A stretch of 64,000 bases of DNA from Anaerolineae bacterium (GTDB lineage Bacteria; Chloroflexota; Anaerolineae; UBA4142; SHND01): assembly GCA_020851635.1 (NCBI GenBank), contig JADZCJ010000055.1, forward strand, positions 1 through 64,000. The letters are read 5' to 3'. Made by a program: the position numbers and the translations under genes. Within the stretch, counting starts at the first letter, position 1. Every line of letters begins with the position of its first letter. Positions 45,270 to 52,842 of this stretch are shown here, one piece after another. The notes beneath the pieces were generated by a model. It saw only the letters and a program-made list of their open reading frames with translations. It had not been told where the DNA came from and ran no database searches.

Positions 45270-45378
45270 GATGGCGCGCCAACATGAGACTGCGGCGATG
45301 CGGTTCAGAGCATCGGGCATCGAGTTTGATTACTCGCGTGCCAGCGCTTGACTCGGCAATTTCATTCAGTTGGCGCAC
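45270..45378. repeat. Palindromic structured repeat, copy B
   Basis: Same element as 123-238 and 2511-2601. The outer stem GCGCCAAC (45276-45283) pairs with GTTGGCGC (45369-45376), whereas copy A uses GCAACAAC/GTTGTTGC, so both arms changed together. The inner hairpin CGATGC (45296-45301)/GCATCG (45310-45315) and the hairpin CGAGT (45321-45325)/ACTCG (45332-45336) are also kept with different loops. The block CCAGCGCTTGACTCGGCAAT (45341-45360) is nearly identical to copy A. Confidence 0.8.
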
Positions 45379-45410
45379 AAACAAGGTCAAGCAAAATCAG
45401 TCAAAACAAA

Positions 45411-45911
45411 TTATTGCTTTTGAATCAAATTGCGTTCAATGGTGAGCGGCGTTTTCGTTTGAAGAAAGTTTATCAAGAGCCGCACGCGATCACCGGATGA
45501 GAGTCGAGTATCAAAGATTGCCTCATAGCCATCCAAAACTCCCGAAGTAATCTTGACACGGTCGCCTTGCCGCAAGAGATTTCCCGCCCGGTCCCTGACA
45601 CTGTTTTCCAACCGACACACCTGGGTTTGAATACCATTAATCACGGATGGATCAACTTGAATAGGTTTGTCATCGCAGGTAATGACATAGCTGACGCCGG
45701 GAAGATAGTTGAGACTGGACAAACTTGTTGCTTGCCAGTCTACACAGCAAAACATGTAACACGGAAAGTAGGGACGAAGTTTTTTGTCAATGTTGACCTT
45801 GTCCACCGGCTGCCACAGCGGCAGATAGCATTTGATATCCCGCTCGACAAGCTGCTCGCGCACAATAAACTCGTAATTCGGCTTGGTCTTTAGAACATAC
45901 CAACCTTCCAT
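45411..45911 (-). CDS. Specialised NusG paralogue (RfaH/LoaP/UpxY-type antiterminator)
   Basis: 166 residues. The NGN domain begins MEGWYVLKTKPNYEFIVREQL and continues with CYLPLWQPV, RPYFPCYMFCCVD and LPGVSYVITCDDKP. The C-terminal KOW domain is LRQGDRVKITSGVLDGYEAIF. It lacks the extra features of a housekeeping NusG and matches the capsule-locus paralogues, which ride on RNA polymerase and suppress pausing and termination over long operons. The ATG at 45909-45911 is preferred to an upstream frame that overlaps the receiver-GAF gene. It lies directly before the glycan locus on the same strand. Confidence 0.85.
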   Translation of the reverse strand: MEGWYVLKTKPNYEFIVREQLVERDIKCYLPLWQPVDKVNIDKKLRPYFPCYMFCCVDWQATSLSSLNYLPGVSYVITCDDKPIQVDPSVINGIQTQVCRLENSVRDRAGNLLRQGDRVKITSGVLDGYEAIFDTRLSSGDRVRLLINFLQTKTPLTIERNLIQKQ

Positions 45912-45915
45912 AACG

Positions 45916-46935
45916 CTATTCTCCGTTCGGTGGGCGAGCTTGCTCGAGCGACGCCAATTTTTCTGAAATCGAGACTTTATCCAGCGCCATTGCCATGACC
46001 TGTGCCAATGCGACAAGTATCTCTAGCTGGATGGGTTCCTGGCTTGGCTCTATCAAGTGACTGCTCAAAGTGGCGAGGACGCCATAGACAGACCTTTGTC
46101 CGATGAGCGGGACAAGGGCGCAGGACTTGAGGTCAAAGTCTTCCGGCAGTTCCCATTTGTCGAGCTTGTCCGGATAAGAACGCGTCAGCACAATGGGCTG
46201 AAGCGTTTCGATACACTCACGCGCCGCTGCCTCGACAAACTCGGACTGACTCTCGTTGAGCGTTGTGGGCAATAAAAGAGTGCTGTGAGAGCCGACCCGG
46301 ACCAGGTCGGTTGATCTTGGGCTTGTCCCATACATGAGCGCCAGGTCATAATGGACAATTGCCCGGAGATGCGCGAGCGTCTTGTCATAGATCTGGTCCG
46401 GACTGGTGGCGCAAGTGAGCGCAGAGAACAGGTTGTGGAGCCCAACGAGCCGTGTGCGGAGCTGTTTGATTTCACTCTTTGCACTGCGCAATTCAAGCAT
46501 CTGTTGAATCAGATTGCACAACAGCTGCGTGTCGAGGGGCTTGAGCAAATACGCCGATGCACCCTGCCCCAGGGCATTGATCGCCTGATGCAAGGAACGG
46601 GACGACGTAGTCATGATCGCCGAGACCCTCGGATTCATTTTTCGGATGAATGTCCAGGCCTCTGTGCCAAGCATGTCCGGCAGTGAGATCTCGATCAGAA
46701 CCAAATCATAGAGCGGACCCTCCAACAAGCGGAGGGCATCCACAAAACATTCGGCAACCTCGACATGCCAGCCGCGTTCGCCAAACGCCTGAATGCACTC
46801 GCGCATCCCGCGAATATCCGGATCAATGACCAGAATATTTGCGGACGGAATAGCTCTGAGGGCATCGAGACCGATTCTGTCCGGTGTCATGACCGCACTA
46901 ATTTGATTGTGTTGAATGGGTGCGCTGTAGAGCAT
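45916..46935 (-). CDS. Receiver-GAF protein with Glu at the phosphorylation site
   Basis: 339 residues. A receiver domain spans about 31-150 (ANILVIDPD, LVLIEISLPDMLG, IMTTSS, AYLLKPLD) and a GAF domain about 165-325. There is no DNA-binding or output enzyme domain. The usual phospho-acceptor Asp is Glu82, and the acidic pocket is Asp38-Pro39-Asp40. The Thr/Ser (about 109-111) and Lys132 positions are kept. Glu at this place often mimics the phosphorylated state, so signalling may come through the GAF ligand instead. The stop is 4 bp before the NusG-paralogue ATG, so the two should be co-translated and may act together. Confidence 0.8.
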   Translation of the reverse strand: MLYSAPIQHNQISAVMTPDRIGLDALRAIPSANILVIDPDIRGMRECIQAFGERGWHVEVAECFVDALRLLEGPLYDLVLIEISLPDMLGTEAWTFIRKMNPRVSAIMTTSSRSLHQAINALGQGASAYLLKPLDTQLLCNLIQQMLELRSAKSEIKQLRTRLVGLHNLFSALTCATSPDQIYDKTLAHLRAIVHYDLALMYGTSPRSTDLVRVGSHSTLLLPTTLNESQSEFVEAAARECIETLQPIVLTRSYPDKLDKWELPEDFDLKSCALVPLIGQRSVYGVLATLSSHLIEPSQEPIQLEILVALAQVMAMALDKVSISEKLASLEQARPPNGE

Positions 46936-47285
46936 AGACCTGCCCGTTTTCTGCCTGGATCGCAGTGAGCATCTATGCTTATCCTAAGTGTTTGGGAGAA
47001 AAAACTGATAACAAGCGCTGTAACATTAGTGTTACAAATTCATGTTATTCGCTTGTCATGTTTGTGGCGCTTGAAAGGCGTGGCAATTACAGAGAATTCG
47101 TCCGGCATTGGGATGTTCGCCGGGTGATGTTCGTTCGGGGTTTGGTTTGCGGGGGTTGTGCGTGGTTTAACGCTCGTACATCTTGAAAAAGTCTCGCAGT
47201 TTGAGCGAATTGTTCAATATAGTGAATCTTGTCTTGACGGCGGGCGCTATTACAGTTTGCAAACAATTTGGCGAGGCGGGCAAAA
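46936..47285 (-). promoter_or_regulatory. Intergenic region upstream of the receiver-GAF/NusG genes with a nested palindrome
   Basis: No gene is supported here. The strongest feature is a nested palindrome at 47011-47056. TGTAAC (47019-47024) and GTTACA (47031-47036) are separated by 6 bp and lie inside ACAAGCG (47011-47017) and CGCTTGT (47050-47056). It lies about 85-120 bp upstream of the receiver-GAF start. I read it as an operator for the neighbouring OmpR-type regulator. No good -35/-10 pair is visible, as would fit an activated promoter. Confidence 0.4.
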
Positions 47286-47418
47286 CTCGCAAGGCAATTG
47301 GACCGCCGGCAACCCCTGTCACAGGGAACCCGCCATCAACTGGCGGGTCAAGTAGTGAGATGCGAATCGCAAGACTCGAAATAGGGTCGCGCCATCTCAT
47401 ATTGGTGTTTGTGTACAT
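47286..47418 (-). other. Structured 3' region after the OmpR-type regulator gene: three adjacent hairpins
   Basis: Three perfect hairpins lie within 86 nt. They are CCCTGT/ACAGGG (47314-47326, 1-nt loop), CCCGCCA/TGGCGGG (47329-47347, 5-nt loop) and TGAGATG/CATCTCA (47356-47362 with 47393-47399). There is no T-run after them on either strand, so they are not a plain terminator. They could be the 3' UTR of the two-component transcript, a small RNA, or a processed-RNA stabiliser. No protein-coding frame here looks real. Confidence 0.4.
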
Positions 47419-48123
47419 TCAAGGGCAGTCCCGGTCATCCACCTGGAATTTATAACCTACCCCCGGGATGCTCACGATGTAACTCGAGACGCCGGGGGCA
47501 ACATCCAACCTTTTACGCAAACGAGAAATCGTGACCCTGACAACCTCATTATTCTGCTCTCCATCATATCCCCATACGGCGGCGAGCAAATCATGATAGC
47601 TCAGGACGATGTTGTGATTCAGCATCAGATAATTGAGCAATTCAAACTCGATGCGACTGAGCTTGACTTCCAGCCCTGCCACCACTACCTCGCGCGTTTG
47701 GCGGTCCAACATGATCTTGCCATAGACCAGCGGTTTTGCGCCGTTGCGACTCTTTTGACTTTGCGCCGCCGTCCGCCGAAGCAGCGCCTTGATGCGCGCG
47801 CGGAGCTCGCGCGGACCAAACGGCTTGACCATATAATCATCGGCGCCTTTGTATAGCGCGCTCACGATATGGTCTTCGTCACGCAAGGCGCTGAGGATCA
47901 GAATAGGCACATCGGTTGATTTGCGAATATGATCCAGCACCTCCATCCCTCCGGTGGGAGCCATGACCAGGTCGAGGATAACAAGGTCGGGCTGCTCGAG
48001 CTGGAACACCCGGAGCGTTGATTCACCGTCAAAAGAGGTTACGACCGTGTGTCCCTCGCGATATAGACCGTAGCGAATAAGGTCAACCAGGTCGCGATCA
48101 TCGTCAGCTACCAAAATTTTCAT
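47419..48123 (-). CDS. OmpR/PhoB-family response regulator
   Basis: 234 residues. The receiver domain (MKILVADDDRDLVDLI, Asp in VILDLVMAPTGG, then LSALRDED and YMVKPFGPREL) keeps all catalytic residues. A winged-helix Trans_reg_C domain follows from about 135 (RIEFELLNYLMLNHNIVLSY, VVRVTISRLRKRLD, IVSIPGVGYKF). The ATG at 48121-48123 has a GGAG site 6 nt upstream; the longer frame overlaps the kinase gene. It is 19 bp downstream of the histidine kinase gene and is its likely partner. Its DNA targets may be the paired GTTAC sites described in the findings. Confidence 0.9.
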   Translation of the reverse strand: MKILVADDDRDLVDLIRYGLYREGHTVVTSFDGESTLRVFQLEQPDLVILDLVMAPTGGMEVLDHIRKSTDVPILILSALRDEDHIVSALYKGADDYMVKPFGPRELRARIKALLRRTAAQSQKSRNGAKPLVYGKIMLDRQTREVVVAGLEVKLSRIEFELLNYLMLNHNIVLSYHDLLAAVWGYDGEQNNEVVRVTISRLRKRLDVAPGVSSYIVSIPGVGYKFQVDDRDCP

Positions 48124-48142
48124 GCAGACTCCAAATATCAAG

Positions 48143-50356
48143 CTAAACTGCCAGGGGAATACTAAACCAGAAGGTTGCGCCTTGATTGGGGGCGCTCTTG
48201 ACGTCAATATTGCCGCCGTGATGTTCGATGATGGTGCGCGCGAGCGCCAACCCTAACCCAATTCCCAATCCTTCTGCTTCCACACGTTTGCCGCGATAGA
48301 ATCGTTCAAAGATCTGCGCTTGTTCTTCCGGACTGATGCCGGGTCCATGATCTGTCACTTCTGTAATCACAAATCCGTCACGCAGATAGGCAGTGACACC
48401 GATGGGTTTGGATTCACCCCCGTACTTGATTGCGTTCGTAAGCAAATTAAACATGACCAGCACGATCCGCTGCGAGTCGGCAATGACCGGACACGGGGAC
48501 GGCAGATCAATCGCCAAATCAATTTCCGGCAATTTGGCATAGAGAAACGGCTGAAATTGATTGAGCGCTGTATTGAGAATCTTTTTAAAGTCGGTCCGAG
48601 AGGACCGCAGGACAAAGCGTCCGGATTGCACACTGCCGCTGTCAAGCAAGCTTTCGACAAAGAACTGGAATTGAATGAGCGTTCGCTGCATGTTAGCCAG
48701 CAGCGCCAGCTGCTGCTCAAAATTCCGGTCTCGGAACGCTTCATCCAGCAAATCAATGCCGGTCCTCAATTTTGCGACCGGCGTCCGCAGTTCATGTGAA
48801 GCGTACAACATGAACTCGTCTCGCGAACGCCGCAATTCGTCCTCGTACGATTGGTCCAAAAAGATGTGCACCAGACCGGTCGAGCCGTTGCTGGCAGCGA
48901 GGGGGCTGGAAATGAGCGACACTTTTTTGCGGGTGGCTGTCAAAATGCCCGAGTACGCAATGGTTGGCAGAGCCGCGGGTGTGTCTATGCCCCCTTCTAC
49001 GTCGGCCGCAGCATCCAATGAAAGGGGAGCGCCGGCGGATGAATTTATGGCGAGAAACAAGGATTGCCACGATCTGCCTTCGAGTTCTGTTTTTGTCTGC
49101 TTGAGCAGCGCCTCGGCGGCCGGATTCAGCCACACAATTCTCTGGTGCGCATCCGTCTGCATGGCTGCAATGCCCATTGAATTGATAATTCGGGCATATT
49201 CGCGTTCTTGATTCTGGGTATTCTCGAACGCGATCAAATTCTTGCCGCGCACGCGATCCAATTCACCGGCAACATCTCCGATTTCATCGGGACGATCCAG
49301 GAGAATCCGTGTCTTCCAGTCCCCCTCTGACAGACGACGTAATGCGCCCCGCAGTTCCAGCAACCCCGAATCAAAACCCTTGAGATAGTTGAACCCGATC
49401 ACGCCAAAAGCGACAATGACAAGGAAATAGGCAAACGCAATCGGATTGAGCAGCTGCCCCGCCGCTTGCACTGGAGTGATCGGAGGAACGCCAAGACCGA
49501 GCATGACGATCATGGGATCGCCGGGCGACGAAATAGGGGCGAACTTGAACTCGAAAGCGCCCAGAGAAGTATTCAGACTCAAGACATCTGTGGCTTGAGG
49601 TTGACGATATGCCTTTGCCAACTCGGCGTGCGAGAGCTGCCCCATCAAGGGCACACCCTCGCTATCGTCCAATTCTGAGAATACAGTCTGATTGTCCGCG
49701 AGAACAATCACCTGCTGATCCGGCTGAATGACGGGGATTTGGTCAACAAAGCCGTCTTGAAGAAAAAACCCGACGGCGAGAGCGCCCAACAGCTCGTCAG
49801 TGGTGTTGTCATACACCGGCAGGATCAAAACCTGTCGAGCATGTCCCGACGAGTCCACATCAAGCACGAGCGCTTCACGTTCCGAGAGCGCGCGGTCCAG
49901 CGCCGCGGCGACCCGCTCCTGATCGGGGGACATTCCTCCGCTGCCGGCGGATTGGGCAAGGATTTGCTTTTGGGTATCCCAAAACGTGGCAAAAAAGCTG
50001 TCATCCCACGCCTGGACGGATGTCAGAAGCGAATTCAGTCCCTTGCGGTCCCGGGCACGCACATACATTGCCAGAGTACCCGAGCGCGCGAGCGAGTCCG
50101 CGATTACGCGCAGCTGCGCTTTTCGGTCATGAAATATCCCCGCTGCCTGATTTAACGCCTTGTCCAGATTCTGATGAGTTGAACGACGTTCGACAATGGT
50201 TTCGTTTACAGCGAGCGCAAGTGCAATGACCAACGGGACTACAATCGCGAGTACGAGCCAAATCCAAGCCAAATAACCTATCTTGTACCGTTTTCGCTTG
50301 CGACGATCCGGCTGTGACAGTGCAAGTGTCCTTTTATCCCACGACACAGATGCCAT
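48143..50356 (-). CDS. Membrane sensor histidine kinase (external sensor, HAMP, PAS, HisKA, HATPase)
   Basis: 737 residues: membrane helix about 29-50; external domain about 51-300 of Cache-like kind (ending VLGLGVPPITP); second helix about 305-325; HAMP about 327-375; PAS about 385-500. HisKA has His521 in FMLYASHELRTPVAKLR, and the ATPase domain has the N box (NLLTNAIKYGG) and G boxes (DHGPGIS, GLGIGLGLALARTI). It is a complete kinase pairing with the regulator just downstream. A strong AAGGGGGG site precedes the ATG at 50354-50356. A leader RNA with an intrinsic terminator lies upstream, so its expression is probably controlled by attenuation. Confidence 0.9.
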   Translation of the reverse strand: MASVSWDKRTLALSQPDRRKRKRYKIGYLAWIWLVLAIVVPLVIALALAVNETIVERRSTHQNLDKALNQAAGIFHDRKAQLRVIADSLARSGTLAMYVRARDRKGLNSLLTSVQAWDDSFFATFWDTQKQILAQSAGSGGMSPDQERVAAALDRALSEREALVLDVDSSGHARQVLILPVYDNTTDELLGALAVGFFLQDGFVDQIPVIQPDQQVIVLADNQTVFSELDDSEGVPLMGQLSHAELAKAYRQPQATDVLSLNTSLGAFEFKFAPISSPGDPMIVMLGLGVPPITPVQAAGQLLNPIAFAYFLVIVAFGVIGFNYLKGFDSGLLELRGALRRLSEGDWKTRILLDRPDEIGDVAGELDRVRGKNLIAFENTQNQEREYARIINSMGIAAMQTDAHQRIVWLNPAAEALLKQTKTELEGRSWQSLFLAINSSAGAPLSLDAAADVEGGIDTPAALPTIAYSGILTATRKKVSLISSPLAASNGSTGLVHIFLDQSYEDELRRSRDEFMLYASHELRTPVAKLRTGIDLLDEAFRDRNFEQQLALLANMQRTLIQFQFFVESLLDSGSVQSGRFVLRSSRTDFKKILNTALNQFQPFLYAKLPEIDLAIDLPSPCPVIADSQRIVLVMFNLLTNAIKYGGESKPIGVTAYLRDGFVITEVTDHGPGISPEEQAQIFERFYRGKRVEAEGLGIGLGLALARTIIEHHGGNIDVKSAPNQGATFWFSIPLAV

Positions 50357-50634
50357 AGCCCCCCTTCCGAATCAGAAACCTGCAATTCTGGGCGAATTGC
50401 AGCAGAAATGTCTCGAAACAGATCAGCCGAAAAAAAATAAAAACCGGCCATCCACAAGGCAGGATTGGTCGGTCTCACAGTAGCTCGGTGCGGACTTGTA
50501 CCCCTGGGAGTGTGACCGGGGAAGAGGGGTTGCCACACTTCATTGCTCCCAATCGGCTATTGTTTTGAAAATGACGGTTGCCGGAGTGCAGCAAAAAGCA
50601 CATTTTTGCTTGTTTTGCTGCTCGTCATCTTGTA
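50357..50634 (-). ncRNA. Structured leader RNA upstream of the histidine kinase, possible riboswitch/attenuator
   Basis: The region between the promoter (50641-50669) and the kinase start holds no gene. In transcript order it has a strong hairpin GCAGCAAAA/TTTTGCTGC (50588-50596 with 50613-50621). A folded core at about 50460-50545 follows, with GTGTG/CACAC and CCCC/GGGG pairings, and then an intrinsic terminator (50430-50472). In the core, CAAGTCCG and CTACTGTGA resemble two short conserved segments of cobalamin riboswitches, but spacing and the rest do not match. I call it a leader attenuator of unknown ligand. Confidence 0.5.
50430..50472 (-). terminator. Intrinsic terminator in the histidine kinase leader
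   Basis: On the minus strand CCGACCAATCC (50462-50472) pairs with GGATGGCCGG (50444-50453) with one bulge and one mismatch. A T-tract broken by a single A follows (50430-50443). It lies 74 bp upstream of the kinase ATG, inside its transcript, where it can only serve as an attenuator. Confidence 0.7.
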
Positions 50635-50640
50635 ACGGTC

Positions 50641-50669
50641 ATCTTATCAATAAAGCTATCGGGTGTCAA
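50641..50669 (-). promoter_or_regulatory. Sigma-70-type promoter for the histidine kinase/response regulator genes
   Basis: On the minus strand a perfect -35 TTGACA (50664-50669) is followed after exactly 17 bp by TAAGAT (50641-50646). Initiation would be near 50634, giving a leader of about 280 nt. Upstream, at 50699-50715, GTTAC occurs twice as a direct repeat 11 bp apart, the spacing usual for OmpR-family sites, which suggests autoregulation. Confidence 0.6.
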
Positions 50670-50888
50670 GCAAGATTGCGATATATTTGTTTCAGCTGTG
50701 TAACTCTCGCGTAACATCGCTGTTAATCCTGCCCGGACTATATCTCATTCCGAATGCGACCGCCTTGCCTATTTTCTGCGCTGTTGGAAAAATAGTTACA
50801 CCTTGTGCCCGGGACCCTGAGAAAAGTCGCCAATACGGCGCGGTTTTCTCCCGCAATCAAACTAAACCGCCTCGCATTTTGAGATAGT
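50670..50888. promoter_or_regulatory. Upstream control region of the kinase genes and 3' end of the ribulokinase transcript
   Basis: No gene is seen. It contains the GTTAC direct repeat (50699-50715). A hairpin GCGGTTT/AAACCGC at about 50838-50870 lies after the ribulokinase stop at 50889 and might end that transcript, although no T-run follows directly. Confidence 0.35.
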
Positions 50889-52571
50889 TTATGGCTGCTT
50901 GCGCGCGTCCGCAGCAATATTTTTCATCCGTTTCATCACGTCATTCTGCCCCCTGCCAAAATAATCGTGCAACGTCTTGTATTCGCCATATAGGGCGTCG
51001 TAGATTTTTTGATGCGCCGGGACCGGATAAAAGCTCTCCTTTTTCAAGCGCGCCATTTTTTGCGCCGCTTGAACGATCGAATCATAGCCGCCCGCGCGCG
51101 CTCCCGCTGCGACAGCGCCAAACATTGCAGAACCCAGGGCGGGCGTTTGTTTCGAAGCCGCCACCTTGAACTCGCGCCCGGTCACATCGGCATAGATTTG
51201 CATCAGCAGCTTGTTCTTTTCCGGCAGTCCGCCGCAGGCAACCAGTTCATTCACGGGCACGCCGTGAGTTTCCAATGCCTCGATAATCACGCGCGTGCCA
51301 AACGCGGTCGCTTCCAACAGGGCGCGATAAATCTCGGGCGCCCGCGTAGCAAGGGTCGCGCCGACGAGCAGACCGGTCAGATTCGCATCCACCAGCACCG
51401 AACGGTTGCCGTTCCACCAATCGAGCGCGAGCAATCCCGACTCTCCCGGTTTTGATTTGCGCGCCTCTTGTTCCAGCACGCGGTGCAGGTCCAGTCTGCG
51501 CTCTTTTGCCAGGGTATGATATAGGGGCGGCACGGCATGTTCTACGAACCATGCAAAAATATCGCCAACCCCGGACTGCCCTGCCTCATAACCGAAATAA
51601 CCCGGAATGATGCCGTCTTGGACATAACCGCACATCCCCGGCACCACACGCTCTTGCGTGCCGAGCACCATGTGGCACGTGCTCGTCCCCATGACCATGA
51701 CCATTCGTCCGGGTTCGGTGACGGTCGCGGCGGGGACGGACACATGCGCGTCCACATTGGCGACCGCGACGGCAGTGCCCGCCTTGAGCCCCGTCCAACG
51801 CGCGGCGTGAGGCGTCAGTTCGCCCGCGCGAGAGCCAATCGCCGAAATGGACCGGGACATTTTCCGGTCAATCACATGTTCGAGGCGCGGGTCGAGGGCG
51901 GCAAAATATTCATCGCGCGGAAATCCTTCGCGCCGCGCCCACATCGCCTTGTAACCCGCCGTGCACGAGTTTCGCGTCTCTTGTCCGGTCAACTGCCAGA
52001 CCGTCCAATCCGCGGCCTCGATCAAACGGTCTGCCGCGCTATAAATCTCGGGCGATTCATCCAGAATTTGCAGGGTTTTGCTAAAAAACCACTCGGACGA
52101 GATTTTGCCTCCATAACGGTCAAGCCATGTCTCGCCCATTTTACGGGCGGTCGCATTGATCTTGTCCGCTTCGGGCTGCGCGGCATGATGTTTCCAGAGT
52201 TTGACCCACGCGTGGGGATTGCTGCGAAATTCGGGCAAGGCGCAGAGAGGTGTCCCATCCGCCGTAGTGGGCAGCATGGTGCATGCCGTGAAATCAATCC
52301 CGATGCCAATGACATCATTGGCATCAACGCCGCTCAGTTTCAGCACGGCGGGAATGGTTGACTTGAACGCGCGAATATAATCTTCGGGGTCTTGCAGCGC
52401 CCAGTCTGGTTCGAGGCGAACCCTGCTGCCTGGCAGTTTGTCGTCAATTACGCCATGCTTGTATGCATACACTGCTGTGGCAAGCTCCTTGCCGTTTGCC
52501 ACATCCACCAGGACCGCACGTCCCGACTCGGTCCCGAGGTCTACACCAATAGAGTATTTACGTTTTGCCAT
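50889..52571 (-). CDS. araB: Ribulokinase (FGGY family)
   Basis: 560 residues, the usual AraB length. [56 protein letters not shown] and [12 protein letters not shown]-like ([10 protein letters not shown]) are AraB-specific. The C-terminal FGGY part has [15 protein letters not shown] and [17 protein letters not shown]. It phosphorylates L-ribulose to L-ribulose 5-phosphate in arabinose breakdown. The ATG at 52569-52571 has AGGTGA upstream; a GTG three codons earlier is less likely. No araA or araD is next to it, so it is an isolated catabolic gene here. Confidence 0.9.
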   Translation of the reverse strand: MAKRKYSIGVDLGTESGRAVLVDVANGKELATAVYAYKHGVIDDKLPGSRVRLEPDWALQDPEDYIRAFKSTIPAVLKLSGVDANDVIGIGIDFTACTMLPTTADGTPLCALPEFRSNPHAWVKLWKHHAAQPEADKINATARKMGETWLDRYGGKISSEWFFSKTLQILDESPEIYSAADRLIEAADWTVWQLTGQETRNSCTAGYKAMWARREGFPRDEYFAALDPRLEHVIDRKMSRSISAIGSRAGELTPHAARWTGLKAGTAVAVANVDAHVSVPAATVTEPGRMVMVMGTSTCHMVLGTQERVVPGMCGYVQDGIIPGYFGYEAGQSGVGDIFAWFVEHAVPPLYHTLAKERRLDLHRVLEQEARKSKPGESGLLALDWWNGNRSVLVDANLTGLLVGATLATRAPEIYRALLEATAFGTRVIIEALETHGVPVNELVACGGLPEKNKLLMQIYADVTGREFKVAASKQTPALGSAMFGAVAAGARAGGYDSIVQAAQKMARLKKESFYPVPAHQKIYDALYGEYKTLHDYFGRGQNDVMKRMKNIAADARKQP

Positions 52572-52705
52572 GTTTTTCACCTGGGCACGCTATCAGCGTT
52601 AGCGTCATCAATCACGTCAACGGTAATAATCGCAAGTCAACAACTCGTCACGACTATTCCATCTAACTTTAATGAGCTGACAAATTCTGTCTCGACCGCT
52701 CGGAG

Positions 52706-52842
52706 GAAAACGCGAATCCTCGCGAATCATTGTTACGCTTTTCGTAACGACGAATAAAGATCAGAATTAGCCCAAATTCGCGCAAGCCGCAGTTTGGCGA
52801 AATTCGCGTTTCCTTGTGTCAGTCAATAAAAGCTACTCGGGA
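52706..52842. repeat. TTCGCG-type intergenic repeats (one inverted, one direct copy) upstream of ribulokinase
   Basis: Positions 52706-52727 are an exact reverse-complement match, 22 nt long, to 56225-56246. Positions 52801-52842 match 56236-56280 in direct orientation: an ATTCGCGTTT core, then TGTGTCAG, CAAT and CTACTCGG at similar spacing. The direct copy runs into the 3' end of the DUF1684 gene. Between them, GTTACG (52732-52737) and CGTAAC (52743-52748) form an inverted repeat. The rest of the gap 52572-52705 shows no gene and no clear promoter. Confidence 0.6.

Larger units (their letters stand above)
45071..45410 (-). promoter_or_regulatory. Structured leader between the NusG-paralogue gene and the glycan locus
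   Basis: No gene is seen in these 340 bp. Read on the minus strand, it carries palindromic repeat copy B (45270-45378), then a terminator-like hairpin (45219-45254). An inverted repeat CTTTAA/TTAAAG follows (45179-45202), and finally a small AACCC/GGGTT hairpin just before the HddA ATG. A specialised NusG gene upstream plus folded RNA and a terminator-like signal before a very long operon is the arrangement used by LoaP/RfaH-type processive antitermination. No convincing sigma-70 promoter is visible in it. Confidence 0.5.

Noticed and set aside
47158-47455. Small plus-strand open frames in the intergenic region after the response regulator
   Set aside because: No ribosome site, no homology, and they are crossed by the three hairpins.
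50357-50640. Naming the kinase leader a cobalamin riboswitch
   Set aside because: Only two short segments resemble it; the spacing and the 3' conserved box do not match, and a histidine kinase is not a usual target.
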